A stretch of DNA of 5,195 nt, from the NCBI GenBank assembly GCA_947491175.1, contig CANLIF010000089.1, positions 1 through 5,195 on the forward strand, written 5' to 3'. Below are positions 1 to 4,484 of the stretch, piece after piece (the stretch's first letter is position 1; each line of letters begins with the position of its first letter). The notes under the pieces are model-generated. The model saw nothing but the letters and a program-made list of their open reading frames with translations, was not told where the DNA came from and did not search any database. This stretch comes from Actinomycetota bacterium (GTDB lineage Bacteria; Actinomycetota; Actinomycetes; S36-B12; UBA5976). Position numbers and translations under genes: made by a program.

Positions 1-58
1 GCGCACCTGAAGGGCGCTTCCACCAACTTTTGTGTGAATAGTGTCTATTTTCAGGCAT
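1..58 (-). CDS. Possible edge-truncated divergent ORF (N-terminus only)
   Basis: A reverse-strand ATG at 58-56 opens a frame that runs 19 codons to the window edge without a stop (begins M-P-E-N-R-H-Y-S and contains K-S-W-W-K-R-P). A promoter-like pair lies upstream on that strand: TACTAT at 93-88 with TTCAAG about 18 bases further up. No good Shine-Dalgarno is visible and no family is recognised. A forward frame is also open from base 1 to a TGA at 73-75, so the stretch could instead hold the tail of an incoming gene, or be noncoding. This is listed only as a possibility. Confidence 0.2.
   Translation of the reverse strand, partial: MPENRHYSHKSWWKRPSGA
37..49. promoter_or_regulatory. 13-bp inverted repeat upstream of bldC
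   Basis: The sequence AATAG-TGT-CTATT is a perfect 5-bp inverted repeat with a 3-base centre, about 140 bases before the bldC start. It contains GTGTC, the complement of the GACAC core reported for WhiA in Streptomyces. It could be an operator for bldC or for a divergent gene to the left. It is short enough to arise by chance. Confidence 0.25.
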
Positions 59-131
59 TTCAGACCCGCTGGTGAGCAATAGTAAGGATTTGTTAAAGAT
101 TGCTTGAATTAGCCCCCCTCGACTCGCGGGT

Positions 132-169
132 GTCCGATTTGGACTATTTAATCGAAAAGTCGTTATTAC
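132..169 (+). promoter_or_regulatory. Putative bldC promoter region
   Basis: A -35-like TTGGAC at 139-144 and a -10-like TATTAC at 164-169 are separated by 19 bases, which is long. They would give a leader of roughly 14 bases before the GTG at 190. The -35-like box is the right arm of a small inverted repeat, GTCC-GATTT-GGAC (132-144), that could let a repressor or BldC itself bind there. An alternative -10, TTTAAT at 147-152, has no matching -35. The region is A/T-rich and correctly placed, but the exact promoter is uncertain. Confidence 0.25.
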
Positions 170-189
170 AAGAATTGTAGGTTTTTCCT

Positions 190-399
190 GTGTCTGAGTC
201 CCAAGTCCTAATGACCCCCGCTGAAGTAGCAGCCCTATTTCGGGTCGATCCAAAGACTGTGACGCGTTGGGCTGATGCCGGAAAGATGACCGCAGTTCGC
301 ACCCTTGGCGGCCACCGCCGCTATCGCGCAGATGAAGTTCAGAACCTGCTGGTTTCAAACTCGCTTTCGGTGGCTGAAATAAGTTCCCAATCAAGTTAA
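190..399 (+). CDS. bldC: BldC-family MerR-like transcriptional regulator
   Basis: This is a 69-residue single-domain DNA-binding protein. The core is the winged-helix module of MerR-like proteins: the helix-turn-helix covers about residues 9-31 (TPAEVAALFRVDPKTVTRWA) and the wing about 34-46, with the hallmark R37-T-L-G-G-H-R-R-Y-R46. There is no effector-binding or coiled-coil dimerisation domain, which is typical of BldC. In Streptomyces, BldC binds A/T-rich direct repeats cooperatively and holds back entry into development; the role in this organism is inferred. The start is taken as GTG at 190, preceded by a weak GTAGG (177-181) at 8 bases; this gives the usual short N-terminus before the L-T/M-T-P-A-E-V block. 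ATG at 211 (M8) is the alternative but would cut into the conserved start. The C-terminal tail after residue 55 is Ser-rich and unconserved. It appears monocistronic, with a terminator-like hairpin about 55 bases downstream. Confidence 0.93.
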   Translation: MSESQVLMTPAEVAALFRVDPKTVTRWADAGKMTAVRTLGGHRRYRADEVQNLLVSNSLSVAEISSQSS

Positions 400-453
400 A
401 GCACTGGAGCTTAAATCCCGCATCCTGCGGCGCTTTGGTAACGCCCCGATTGG

Positions 454-484
454 GTCAATCTGCTTTGCCTGATTGACTGGTTTT
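454..484 (+). terminator. Probable rho-independent terminator after bldC
   Basis: A 7-bp perfect stem, GTCAATC (454-460) with GATTGAC (471-477), encloses a 10-base loop and is followed by TGGTTTT (478-484). It lies between bldC and the tRNA cluster, pointing in the direction of bldC transcription. The U tract is short and the stem is not GC-rich, so it may be moderate in strength. Confidence 0.55.
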
Positions 485-494
485 CCCGTATGCT
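465..494 (+). promoter_or_regulatory. Candidate promoter for the tRNA cluster
   Basis: TTGCCT (465-470) and TATGCT (489-494), each matching four of six consensus positions, are spaced by 18 bases. They would start transcription near 501, about 25 bases before tRNA-Glu. The pair overlaps the bldC terminator hairpin, so readthrough from bldC and independent initiation are both possible. Judged by eye only. Confidence 0.3.
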
Positions 495-502
495 TCAATC
501 TC

Positions 503-525
503 GTGCCTTTCACAAGAAGGCATTT
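503..525 (+). other. Hairpin immediately upstream of tRNA-Glu
   Basis: TGCCTT (504-509) pairs with AAGGCA (517-522) around a 7-base loop, with a flanking G-U pair (503/523). The stem is followed by TTT and then at once by the first base of tRNA-Glu at 526. It could be a leader element that helps RNase P or another nuclease define the mature 5' end, or a second weak terminator for bldC readthrough. Confidence 0.4.
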
Positions 526-598
526 GCCCCCATCGTCTAGTGGCCTAGGACGCTGCCCTTTCACGGCGGTAACACGGGTTCGAATCCCGTTGGGGGTA
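526..598 (+). tRNA. tRNA-Glu (anticodon TTC)
   Basis: A complete 73-base cloverleaf. The acceptor stem pairs 526-532 (GCCCCCA) with 591-597 (TGGGGGT), with a G1-U72 wobble that, from memory, is usual in actinobacterial tRNA-Glu. The discriminator is A598. The anticodon stem is 553-557/565-569, and the 7-base loop holds TTC at 560-562. The T arm contains GGTTCGAATCC. CCA is not encoded, so tRNA nucleotidyltransferase must add it. It is the first of three tRNA genes in a row (Glu, Asp, Phe), an order I recall from other actinobacteria. Confidence 0.97.
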
Positions 599-664
599 CG
601 CAAGATTTCTTGGCTTGACCGCCAGGAAATCGGCTGAAGTACCTGGCATAAAGTTGGGTATCTA

Positions 665-738
665 GGCCCCGTAGCGCAGTTGGTTAGCGCGCCGCCCTGT
701 CACGGCGGAGGTCGCGGGTTCGAGTCCCGTCGGGGTCG
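665..738 (+). tRNA. tRNA-Asp (anticodon GTC)
   Basis: A complete 74-base cloverleaf. The acceptor stem pairs 665-671 (GGCCCCG) with 731-737 (CGGGGTC), and the discriminator is G738, the identity base for aspartate. The anticodon stem is 692-696/704-708, with GTC at 699-701. CCA is not encoded. The 66-base spacer from tRNA-Glu contains a 6-bp inverted repeat (621-626/642-647) that may shape processing of a shared precursor. Confidence 0.97.
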
Positions 739-744
739 CTGCAA

Positions 745-777
745 GATCGGTTTTCATCCCTGATGTTGATCGGTTTT
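745..777 (+). repeat. 10-bp direct repeat in the Asp-Phe tRNA spacer
   Basis: GATCGGTTTT occurs at 745-754 and again at 768-777, together covering much of the 43-base spacer between tRNA-Asp and tRNA-Phe. It may be a spacer duplication, or a pair of U-rich precursor sites cut during maturation. No function can be read from it. Confidence 0.5.
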
Positions 778-781
778 GCGT

Positions 782-855
782 GGCCAGGTAGCTCAGTTGG
801 TACGAGCGTTCGACTGAAACTCGAAAGGTCGTCGGTTCGACCCCGACCCTGGCCA
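782..855 (+). tRNA. tRNA-Phe (anticodon GAA)
   Basis: A complete 74-base cloverleaf. The acceptor stem pairs 782-788 (GGCCAGG) with 848-854 (CCTGGCC), and the discriminator is A855. The D stem is 791-794/804-807. The anticodon stem is 809-813/821-825, with GAA at 816-818. The T stem is 831-835/843-847. CCA is not encoded. It is the last gene of the cluster and faces the dpaL-M20 operon coming from the other strand. Its last bases recur 139 bases downstream (see the repeat at 845-995). Confidence 0.97.
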
Positions 856-995
856 CGGATAGTGATTATTTAAAGTGTCAAACTAGTTCTTTTGGTTTTG
901 TCACCTTGATCGGCGAAGACAATCAAGGGGCCAGGACCGGGGACACCCGCATTCATTTAATCCAAATGCCTGCATTTGAATTTGACCCTGGCCAC
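845..995 (+). repeat. 12-bp copy of the tRNA-Phe 3' end (possible att remnant)
   Basis: GACCCTGGCCAC at 845-856 spans the end of the T stem, the acceptor 3' strand and the discriminator of tRNA-Phe. It recurs exactly at 984-995 in noncoding DNA. Such tRNA 3'-end duplications are the usual footprint of tyrosine-recombinase integration into a tRNA gene. No integrase is present and the enclosed segment (857-983) holds no gene, so at most this is a scar. Chance cannot be excluded for 12 bases. Confidence 0.35.
904..928. other. Inverted repeat in the tRNA-Phe / M20 gap
   Basis: CCTTGAT (904-910) and ATCAAGG (922-928) form a 7-bp stem with an 11-base loop. A T-rich tract, TTCTTTTGGTTTT, lies just upstream (885-898) rather than downstream, so this is not a standard terminator for the tRNA cluster. 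The T-rich stretch itself may end tRNA transcription. A second short dyad is at 963-978 (CAAATGC-CT-GCATTTG). No coding sequence is supported anywhere in 856-1084. Confidence 0.35.
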
Positions 996-1029
996 ATTTG
1001 AAAGTTGTAGAGGGATTGGATCCCTGGTC

Positions 1030-1063
1030 TTTAAATCCAATGCCCAACCAAACCGTTTGGGCA
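1030..1063 (-). terminator. Probable terminator of the dpaL-M20 operon
   Basis: On the reverse strand, 22 bases past the M20 stop codon, TGCCCAA (1063-1057) pairs with TTGGGCA (1047-1041) around a 9-base loop. It is followed by TTGGATTT, a T-biased but interrupted tail. A larger dyad, ATTGGAT/ATCCAAT, spans 1015-1041 and overlaps the tail. Position and stem quality favour a terminator; the broken U tract makes it a weak one. Confidence 0.45.
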
Positions 1064-1084
1064 GCAAGGGCTTTGGGGTCGAAA

Positions 1085-2236
1085 TCAGTTACACCACTCA
1101 ACAACAACGTCAGTTAAGACGTCAGCAACGATGTGAACCGAGCTTTCGGTGGCCCATTCAGTGGCAGCGTGCGCGCCTTCGCCGTCAACCCCGAACAACA
1201 CAGTCGTGATTCCAGCATCATTCATTAGCGCAGCATCAGTCCAATACCATTCACCACGGAATGCAGCTGGAGTTCCAGTGTGGCTTTGAAAGTGTCTTTG
1301 AATTAGTCGAACAATCTCGTGGTCTTCGCTGACTTGAAGTGGTGCGCGCGTGAATCCACCACCAAGTTCATAGGAAAAATCTTTTGTGCTTGCAGCGACG
1401 TCATCCAAGATCGCAACTAATTCCGCACGAACGCCTTCAGGAGTCTCGCCGGGAACAGTTCGACGCTCAATTGCGATTGTGCATTTGGCTGGGTAGCTTG
1501 AAAGCTCCTCGCCGCCTTTGATGATTGAGGCATGGACCGAAGGAGTTTCCAGATACTTAACGTGTGGTCGTGAGGTGAGTTCAGCGGCGTACTTATCCAA
1601 CGCAACGAGCGCGTAACCCGCCTTTGAAATCGCATCGATACCCAGATCATGGCGTGACCCATGAGCAGCCATCCCATTAATTGTTAAGTCAAACCAAACG
1701 AAACCTTTATGCGCAACTGTTAGTCCTAGCATGGTTGGTTCAGCTACGACCCCAACGTCAGCTGTGAAGTGCTTCAAGACTTCTTCGGTGCCAATGTTGC
1801 CATGCTCCTCATCAGAGACTGCGGCAACGATAACTTGACCCGTGATTCCGCGTTGCACTGCGCGATGAGCAGCAATCATTTGTCCAGCAAGCCCACCTTT
1901 CATATCGAAAGTTCCGCGGCCGTAAACATTTCCATCTTTTCTAACAGCCGTAGTTCCCTCGCCGTCGTAACTCGCGATAGTCACGGTATCAATGTGACCA
2001 TTGAGCATAATTTTTTTAGAAGTTGTCGCGCCTTGACTACAAGCAACAATCGATGGGCGACCCGGAGTTCCTTCAAGGCGGGTAACGTCAAATCCACGCT
2101 CAGTAAACCAATTTCCAATGAAGGTCGCAATTTCTGATTCACCTGGCGCACCTGGCACCAAAGTGCTGTTAACCGAGTTGATTTCGGCTAGGGCACACAA
2201 CAACTCAACTGGGTCATCAAGGTTGTACTTAGACAT
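1085..2236 (-). CDS. M20-family metallopeptidase / amidohydrolase (ArgE/DapE type)
   Basis: This 383-residue protein has the full di-zinc site of the M20 family. H81-I-D83 is in the LNGHIDT block, D111 is the bridging ligand in GRGTFDMKGG, and E143-E144 (S-D-E-E-H) provide the catalytic base and a metal ligand. E166 lies in VVAEPT and H356 in GAHAATEW. The lid/dimerisation domain lies around residues 180-290, marked by AAHGSRHDLGIDAI. Family enzymes hydrolyse N-acyl or peptide bonds of amino acids (acetylornithine, succinyl-diaminopimelate, dipeptides); there is no signal peptide, so it is cytoplasmic. The start ATG has AGGAG (2246-2242) at 5 bases. It begins 23 bases after the dpaL stop, so the two genes are surely cotranscribed. 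E. coli has the equivalent neighbours ygeX (DAP ammonia-lyase) and ygeY (M20), which suggests a substrate related to 2,3-diaminopropionate, perhaps an N-acyl or peptide form. The exact substrate cannot be read from sequence; ArgE or DapE annotation would be overprecise. Confidence 0.92.
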   Translation of the reverse strand: MSKYNLDDPVELLCALAEINSVNSTLVPGAPGESEIATFIGNWFTERGFDVTRLEGTPGRPSIVACSQGATTSKKIMLNGHIDTVTIASYDGEGTTAVRKDGNVYGRGTFDMKGGLAGQMIAAHRAVQRGITGQVIVAAVSDEEHGNIGTEEVLKHFTADVGVVAEPTMLGLTVAHKGFVWFDLTINGMAAHGSRHDLGIDAISKAGYALVALDKYAAELTSRPHVKYLETPSVHASIIKGGEELSSYPAKCTIAIERRTVPGETPEGVRAELVAILDDVAASTKDFSYELGGGFTRAPLQVSEDHEIVRLIQRHFQSHTGTPAAFRGEWYWTDAALMNDAGITTVLFGVDGEGAHAATEWATESSVHIVADVLTDVVVEWCN

Positions 2237-2259
2237 AACTACTCCTGGTTAGTTGGAAT

Positions 2260-3384
2260 CTATTGCAAAGGATTTGCGGCTCGACCTTCGGTGCTGAATA
2301 AAACAATTACTGAATCTTTAGTGATCCCAAGTTCATCGCGTCGTTCTTGAGTGGAAAGCGCTTTGCGGACCCCTGACAAAGTTGCCGCGCCACATGGTCC
2401 AGCATCAACTCCAAGGTCAGCCATAACTTTAAGATCCAAGCGAGTTTCATCATCGGTCAAGGCAACTGCGGCATCAACTCCAGCTTGATGTGTGGGCCAA
2501 GAATCAGACGAAGGTGTTCCGCAGTTCATGCCAGCCATAATTGTTGGCACAGTAGCTACGCTGGTGAGCTCGCCATTTTGAAGTGACTGCAGCAAGCACG
2601 CAGCGCCGATAGCCTCAACGCTTAGCACCACAGGAGTTCGTCCAGGTTGACTGCGGTAGTGAGCCAGCACTGAATGCAAAAATGCTCCGACACCAACTGG
2701 GGCAGCAACTAAGTCCGCCGGACCAGATCCAAGTTCGCGTAACTGCTCATCGGTTTCTGCGCACAGCGTGGTGTATCCATCGATAATCCAGTTTGGAATT
2801 TGTACGTATCCGGGCCAAGACATGTCTTGGATGTGAATGGCATTATCTAAAGTTGAAGTGATTTCTTTGGCAAGTTCAACAGCCTCGTCATAGTTACCGT
2901 CAATGATCGTGATTTCGGCGCCTTCGCCAGCAATGTTGTTGATAGCTTGTTCGCTAACACCATCTGGAATTACGATCGCACACTCCAAACCCAAGCGCTT
3001 TGCCATGTGGGCCACAGCTCGACCGTGATTACCATCAGTTGCTGCCACCAAAGTTGGTTTGTTCTCCGTATCGATCGCTGCCTTAACCTCGTCGATATCC
3101 GCTGGGTTCGCGCCATCCGTTAATGCCTGCGCAACTGCCCAGGAAGCTCCCAGTATTTTGAATGCAGCAAGATTCATCCGAGCCGATTCGTCTTTAATAA
3201 AAATTCGCCCAACACCTAGTTGCGCAGCAATCGTTGGCAATTCGATTAGTGGAGTGACTGAATAATTTGGCAAGCTCTGATGGAAGTGGGCAACTTCTTT
3301 TGCAGGCGCAGCGCAAGACCAATTTCGAGCCATTGGATTTGAATACCAAGTCTTATTTTTGTCAGTTGCACGCGTAAGAGTCAT
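2260..3384 (-). CDS. dpaL: Diaminopropionate ammonia-lyase (PLP fold type II)
   Basis: This 374-residue enzyme of the tryptophan-synthase-beta fold converts 2,3-diaminopropionate to pyruvate and two ammonia (EC 4.3.1.15). The PLP lysine is K76 in the N-L-A-A-F-K-I-L-G block, matching Lys77 of E. coli DpaL. D117 in A-T-D-G-N-H-G-R corresponds to Asp120, which acts on the D-isomer. Other family blocks are FIKDESAR (62-69), the glycine-rich APVGVGAF phosphate region, TIMAGMNCGTPS, and a C-terminal LFSTEGRAANPLQ. The N-terminal W-Y-x-N-P-x-A-R-x-W and the Y-x-x-T-P-L block support the ATG at 3384. Length is slightly below the E. coli enzyme (398). No Shine-Dalgarno precedes the start. An extended -10-like TG-A-AATACT on the reverse strand (AATACT at 3397-3392) ends 7 bases before the ATG, so a leaderless message is possible. 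It is first in the operon with the M20 gene. Threonine dehydratase is a less likely reading because of the DAP-lyase-specific blocks. Confidence 0.9.
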   Translation of the reverse strand: MTLTRATDKNKTWYSNPMARNWSCAAPAKEVAHFHQSLPNYSVTPLIELPTIAAQLGVGRIFIKDESARMNLAAFKILGASWAVAQALTDGANPADIDEVKAAIDTENKPTLVAATDGNHGRAVAHMAKRLGLECAIVIPDGVSEQAINNIAGEGAEITIIDGNYDEAVELAKEITSTLDNAIHIQDMSWPGYVQIPNWIIDGYTTLCAETDEQLRELGSGPADLVAAPVGVGAFLHSVLAHYRSQPGRTPVVLSVEAIGAACLLQSLQNGELTSVATVPTIMAGMNCGTPSSDSWPTHQAGVDAAVALTDDETRLDLKVMADLGVDAGPCGAATLSGVRKALSTQERRDELGITKDSVIVLFSTEGRAANPLQ

Positions 3385-3493
3385 GGCATTGAGTATTTCA
3401 CTTTGTTGGTGCGTTGCTGATCAGTGAATATGTTTTGCTTATACGGACATTTTGGAACTTGCAACACGCAGTTAGCAAGAATTCATTTAGCAA

Positions 3494-3529
3494 TAAACCC
3501 ATTAAATCAAGGGATTTAGTAAGGGTTTA
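3494..3529. promoter_or_regulatory. Nested palindrome in the dpaL-whiB divergent region
   Basis: Two stems are nested. The outer is TAAACCC (3494-3500) with GGGTTTA (3523-3529). The inner is TAAATC (3503-3508) with GATTTA (3513-3518) around AAGG. The right side also reads as two near-direct repeats, GGGATTTAGTAA (3511-3522) and GGGTTTAGTAA (3523-3533). Both flanking genes point outward, so a terminator is not expected here; an operator shared by dpaL and whiB, or a nucleoid-protein site, is more likely. It lies about 30 bases upstream of the proposed whiB -35. Confidence 0.45.
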
Positions 3530-3561
3530 GTAAAAAACCGTTATTTTTAGGCGAATATCAC

Positions 3562-3590
3562 TTGTCAAACGAATAACACCTGTGTAATTT
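3562..3590 (+). promoter_or_regulatory. whiB promoter with a dyad in the spacer
   Basis: TTGTCA (3562-3567, five of six to consensus) and TAATTT (3585-3590, fitting TANNNT) are separated by exactly 17 bases, giving a start near 3597 and an 89-base leader. The spacer carries the dyad TAACAC-CT-GTGTAA (3574-3587), overlapping the -10. The half-sites match the Streptomyces BldD box halves (TNACNC / GNGTNA) but are separated by two bases instead of one. A dimeric repressor bound there would block RNA polymerase. Confidence 0.5.
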
Positions 3591-3600
3591 AAGAACAAGT

Positions 3601-3666
3601 TCGGTTATCCGACCACGTAACACAAGGGTTTGTCGCTTGCATCAGGGCAGCAACAAACTCGTTACG
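3601..3666 (+). promoter_or_regulatory. Structured whiB 5' leader (large hairpin)
   Basis: A long stem lies between the promoter and the ribosome site. CGTAAC (3616-3621) pairs with GTTACG (3661-3666). After a 4-base bulge (3622-3625), 3626-3636 pairs with 3650-3660 at ten of eleven positions (one G-U, one C-A mismatch). Then TGC (3638-3640) pairs with GCA (3647-3649) around a 6-base loop. A small TCGG-TTAT-CCGA hairpin precedes it (3601-3612). The structure ends 7 bases before the Shine-Dalgarno at 3674, so it could govern whiB translation or mRNA stability. No known riboswitch class is recognised. Confidence 0.5.
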
Positions 3667-3673
3667 ACTAGCC

Positions 3674-3680
3674 AGGAGGT
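3674..3680 (+). promoter_or_regulatory. Ribosome binding site that fixes the whiB GTG start
   Basis: AGGAGGT is a near-perfect Shine-Dalgarno, placed 5 bases before GTG at 3686. It is the strongest in the window and settles the non-ATG start of whiB. Confidence 0.85.
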
Positions 3681-3685
3681 TCCAG

Positions 3686-3946
3686 GTGAGCGATTTCGCT
3701 CTACTTCCCTTCACTGAAACTGATGATCTGGGTTGGCACGAACGTGCGCTTTGTGCCCAGACTGATCCCGAAGCTTTCTTCCCAGAAAAGGGTGGCTCAA
3801 CTCGCGAAGCAAAGCGAGTATGTAGTTCCTGCGAAGTACGGGTTGAATGCCTTGAATACGCACTCGAGAATGACGAGCGCTTTGGTATTTGGGGTGGCCT
3901 ATCTGAACGTGAGCGTCGTCGCCTAAAGCGTGCGCAAGCCGGGTAG
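3686..3946 (+). CDS. whiB: WhiB-family iron-sulfur transcription factor (WhiB/WhiB2 clade)
   Basis: This 86-residue Wbl protein has four [4Fe-4S] ligands, C23, C46, C49 and C55, in the C-X22-C-X2-C-X5-C pattern. The family turn G67-I-W-G-G71 and a basic C-terminal helix (RERRRLKR, about 75-82) for DNA contact follow. The stretch from GWHERALCAQTDPEAFFPEKG onward is almost identical to my memory of Streptomyces WhiB and mycobacterial WhiB2/WhmD. Those proteins control septation, WhiB together with WhiA, and act through the sigma subunit region 4. The start is GTG, set by AGGAGGT. The gene has its own promoter and structured leader and is monocistronic, converging on the zincin-family gene. In M. 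tuberculosis the same neighbours follow whiB2. WhiA is not in the window, so the division role is inferred. Confidence 0.95.
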   Translation: MSDFALLPFTETDDLGWHERALCAQTDPEAFFPEKGGSTREAKRVCSSCEVRVECLEYALENDERFGIWGGLSERERRRLKRAQAG

Positions 3947-3963
3947 TTTTCAAAGCTTTAGTT

Positions 3964-4003
3964 ATCGGCTTTAATCCGCAGGGATTGGATCCGATTGCTT
4001 TTT
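3964..4003 (+). terminator. Probable rho-independent terminator after whiB
   Basis: ATCGG (3964-3968) pairs with CCGAT (3991-3995) outside an inner stem, AATCC (3973-3977) with GGATT (3982-3986) around a GCAG tetraloop. The structure is followed by TGCTTTTT, with five T at 3999-4003. It starts 18 bases past the whiB stop. Its T tract favours the forward direction; the reverse side lacks one, so the convergent zincin-family gene would read into whiB unless stopped elsewhere. Confidence 0.55.
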
Positions 4004-4008
4004 CGGCT

Positions 4009-4452
4009 CTAGCTTCTAATTTCTGGACCTTCATAGTTTGGATCGACATCATCTGGTCGCAATCCGGTAACCAAACTAACTAGTTCGGCTAAGACATCAC
4101 GCACTACTCGCTGCAAAAGTTCCTTTGAGTCGGAGCGCATTTCGATTGGACGTTGATACAAAACGATTGCAGTCGGATTTCCTTGATCAATTCGGCCCAA
4201 TGGCACATGACCACTAGCAAAAGTTAAATCACGCTTGTTTGGAATTTCTTCCAGCACGAATTTTATTGAAGTCAGCATGGTTCCTAGGCGAGCATCGAGG
4301 TCCTCTACAGCTTCGCGCATTTCCCTAACAAAGAATTGATCGCTGGATTCATGTGATGGCGCCGAATGCGGTAGGGCCGGTCCACGCAAACCCCGGTCAT
4401 GGCGATCGCGCTTAACGCTTGGATTCACACCACTTGGTGTTCCGGTTTTCAT
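4009..4452 (-). CDS. Zincin-like 'metallopeptidase family' protein, degenerate active site
   Basis: This 147-residue protein fits the actinobacterial branch of the Zincin_1 (formerly DUF1025) family. It has a basic N-terminus with R15-D-R-H-D-R-G-L-R-G-P25, then a region matching the domain around EEIPN, a central strand I-V-L-Y-Q-R-P-I-E (96-104), and the C-terminal helix that normally carries HExxH. Here that helix reads V-V-R118-D119-V-L-A122-E-L, so the zinc-binding histidines are absent and it is probably not an active protease. Recalled mycobacterial homologues next to whiB2 are also degenerate. It lies between whiB and the DUF3499 gene, in the recalled order and orientation. The ATG at 4452 keeps the conserved N-terminus. 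It is preceded by GAGG only 2 bases away and AAAGGTG 7 bases away, and sits in a duplicated start region with a small overlapping upstream frame. The function is unknown. Confidence 0.8.
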   Translation of the reverse strand: MKTGTPSGVNPSVKRDRHDRGLRGPALPHSAPSHESSDQFFVREMREAVEDLDARLGTMLTSIKFVLEEIPNKRDLTFASGHVPLGRIDQGNPTAIVLYQRPIEMRSDSKELLQRVVRDVLAELVSLVTGLRPDDVDPNYEGPEIRS

Positions 4453-4484
4453 GTCCTCACACCTTTCGGTGTTTCCATTCTCAT
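4449..4484 (-). CDS. Putative 11-codon upstream ORF overlapping the next start (ATGA)
   Basis: The upstream copy of the duplicated start region supplies a second ATG at 4484-4482 with the same 23 bases of upstream context as the true start. It reads M-R-M-E-T-P-K-G-V-R-T and stops at TGA (4451-4449), which overlaps the ATG of the zincin-family gene (4452-4450) in an ATGA junction. This is the classic geometry for translational coupling. It may be a regulatory leader peptide or a by-product of the duplication; expression is unproven. Confidence 0.3.
   Translation of the reverse strand: MRMETPKGVRT

Noticed and set aside
391..603. Reverse-strand 70-codon frame over tRNA-Glu
   Set aside because: It is the antisense of a clear tRNA. 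The N-G-I-R-T-R-V stretch is the well-known spurious translation of a tRNA T arm.
662..856. Reverse-strand 64-codon frame over tRNA-Asp and tRNA-Phe, with G-V-E-P-T-T-F-R-V and G-L-E-P-A-T-S-A-V
   Set aside because: These recurrent 'protein' motifs are antisense translations of tRNA sequence that contaminate databases; there is no ribosome site or family support.
976..1209. Forward 77-codon frame in and beyond the 856-1084 spacer
   Set aside because: It overlaps the end of the M20 gene on the other strand, has Q/R-rich low-complexity translation and no Shine-Dalgarno.
1769..2137. Forward 122-codon frame opposite the M20 gene
   Set aside because: It is a shadow of a strongly supported gene; its translation shows no domain and no ribosome site is placed for it.
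3601..3666. The whiB leader as a known riboswitch
   Set aside because: It is a single long stem without the multi-branched core of any riboswitch class I can recognise, so it is reported only as a structured leader.
3711..4052. Reverse-strand 113-codon frame overlapping whiB and the end of the zincin-family gene
   Set aside because: It lies opposite whiB, which has four intact cysteine ligands and a strong ribosome site, and would read through the whiB terminator hairpin.
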